Origin: Actinomycetes bacterium
Lineage (GTDB): Bacteria > Actinomycetota > Actinomycetes > Actinomycetales > Demequinaceae
Length of the DNA stretch: 5,596 nucleotides
Reading direction: 5' to 3'
NCBI GenBank assembly: GCA_023428185.1
Contig: JAEYYZ010000077.1
Span: forward strand, 1 to 5,596
Under the pieces are notes generated by a model. That model was not told where the DNA came from. It ran no database searches and saw only the letters and a program-made list of their open reading frames with translations. Position 1 is the stretch's first letter; each line of letters opens with the position of its first letter. The position numbers and the translations under genes are program-made. Positions 5,187 to 5,596 of the stretch are shown piece after piece.

Positions 5187-5596
5187 GGCGAAAGTTCTTC
5201 TGGCAGCCGCTCTTCGGAAACGCCACCAGCTCGCAAGCGCTCTCCCGCCGCTTTGCGGAGTGCCGCGGCGCGGGCGATCTTGATGGCATAGTCCACTCCG
5301 GTGACCACCGCCACCGCGACAGCTGCCATGAGCATCCAGAAGGCCGCAATGTCCACCCATGCGGGCATGAGCGGCAACAGGAAGGCAAAGATGGACGCGT
5401 TCTGCATCACCGTCTTGAGTTTGCCTCCGCGTGAGGCCGCAATGACGGAGCCGGTCACCACTGCCAAACGCCCCGCTGTAATGGCGATTTCTCTGAAAGC
5501 GAGGATCGCCACCGGCCACCATGGCAACTCTCCACCGTATGCAAGCATCGCAAAGGCACCGAGTACCAGGAACTTGTCGGCAATGGGGTCGGCGAT
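5183..5596 (-). CDS. pgsA: PgsA, CDP-diacylglycerol–glycerol-3-phosphate 3-phosphatidyltransferase (5' end outside window)
   Basis: This is the last 137 residues of a membrane CDP-alcohol phosphatidyltransferase, in frame to the window edge. The visible part opens with I-A-D-P-I-A-D-K, where D3 and D7 form the closing D-x3-D of the family's metal-binding motif DG-x2-AR-x8-G-x3-D-x3-D; the earlier half lies outside the window. Other family marks are ELPWWPVAILAFRE (residues 23-36) and SRGGKLKT (55-62), with hydrophobic membrane segments at about 9-20, 28-48, 68-80 and 84-101. The likely reaction joins CDP-diacylglycerol and glycerol-3-phosphate to give phosphatidylglycerophosphate, the precursor of phosphatidylglycerol and cardiolipin, at the cytoplasmic membrane. 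The closely related phosphatidylinositol-phosphate synthases are a less likely alternative, because the GGKLKT block and the cinA/clgR neighbours fit PgsA. Its stop codon overlaps the cinA start (ATGA), implying cotranscription. Confidence 0.9.
   Translation of the reverse strand: MADPIADKFLVLGAFAMLAYGGELPWWPVAILAFREIAITAGRLAVVTGSVIAASRGGKLKTVMQNASIFAFLLPLMPAWVDIAAFWMLMAAVAVAVVTGVDYAIKIARAAALRKAAGERLRAGGVSEERLPEELSP

Noticed and set aside
5187..5522. Long N-terminal extension of CinA
   Set aside because: This is the pgsA coding region out of frame, low in complexity and rich in Arg/Gly/His; the ATGA overlap at 5183-5186 gives a natural start.
1..5596. Mobile element, CRISPR array, tRNA/rRNA or defence system
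   Set aside because: No transposase, repeat-spacer pattern, RNA gene signature or foreign-looking composition was seen; all genes belong to a conserved actinobacterial gene order.

Overview
The window looks like a chromosomal segment from a GC-rich actinobacterium (Actinomycetota). Every gene I can support lies on the minus strand, so the region reads from right to left. The diagnostic order is pgsA – cinA(pncC) – clgR – DUF3046 – recA – recX – rny – miaB. The DUF3046 gene next to recA, a ClgR-type regulator, and a TCGAAC-N4-GTTCGA LexA site are all actinobacterial hallmarks. RNase Y encoded behind recX resembles what I recall from some Actinomycetales/Micrococcales-like genomes, but I cannot name a genus.

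Right block (5596 to 4052): the 3' part of pgsA (phosphatidylglycerophosphate synthase, cut by the window edge) overlaps a stand-alone CinA C-terminal domain protein (NMN amidohydrolase, PncC type) by 4 bp. An 85-bp gap follows with a good ECF-sigma type promoter (GGAAC-N17-CGTT) and a strong ribosome binding site for clgR. The clgR stop codon directly abuts the GTG start of a small DUF3046 protein gene. A long GC-rich inverted repeat just after DUF3046 probably ends this unit.

Centre (4051 to 3824): a 228-bp control region for recA. It holds a perfect mycobacterial-type SOS box and, about 70 bp closer to recA, a sequence resembling the LexA-independent RecA-NDp (PafBC-type) damage promoter. 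The recA leader shows no protein gene.

Left block (3823 to 1): recA, recX, rny (RNase Y) and miaB (cut by the window edge) are packed with gaps of 19 nt, 23 nt and a 4-bp overlap, so they probably form one operon. A small stem-loop spans the recA stop codon and could set the recA:recX ratio. If transcription reads through, DNA damage would also raise RNase Y and the tRNA methylthiotransferase MiaB.

This is a conserved housekeeping and stress-response locus. I see no mobile element, CRISPR array, tRNA, rRNA or novel defence system. The noteworthy content is regulatory: stacked damage promoters, the ECF promoter, and the two inverted repeats.
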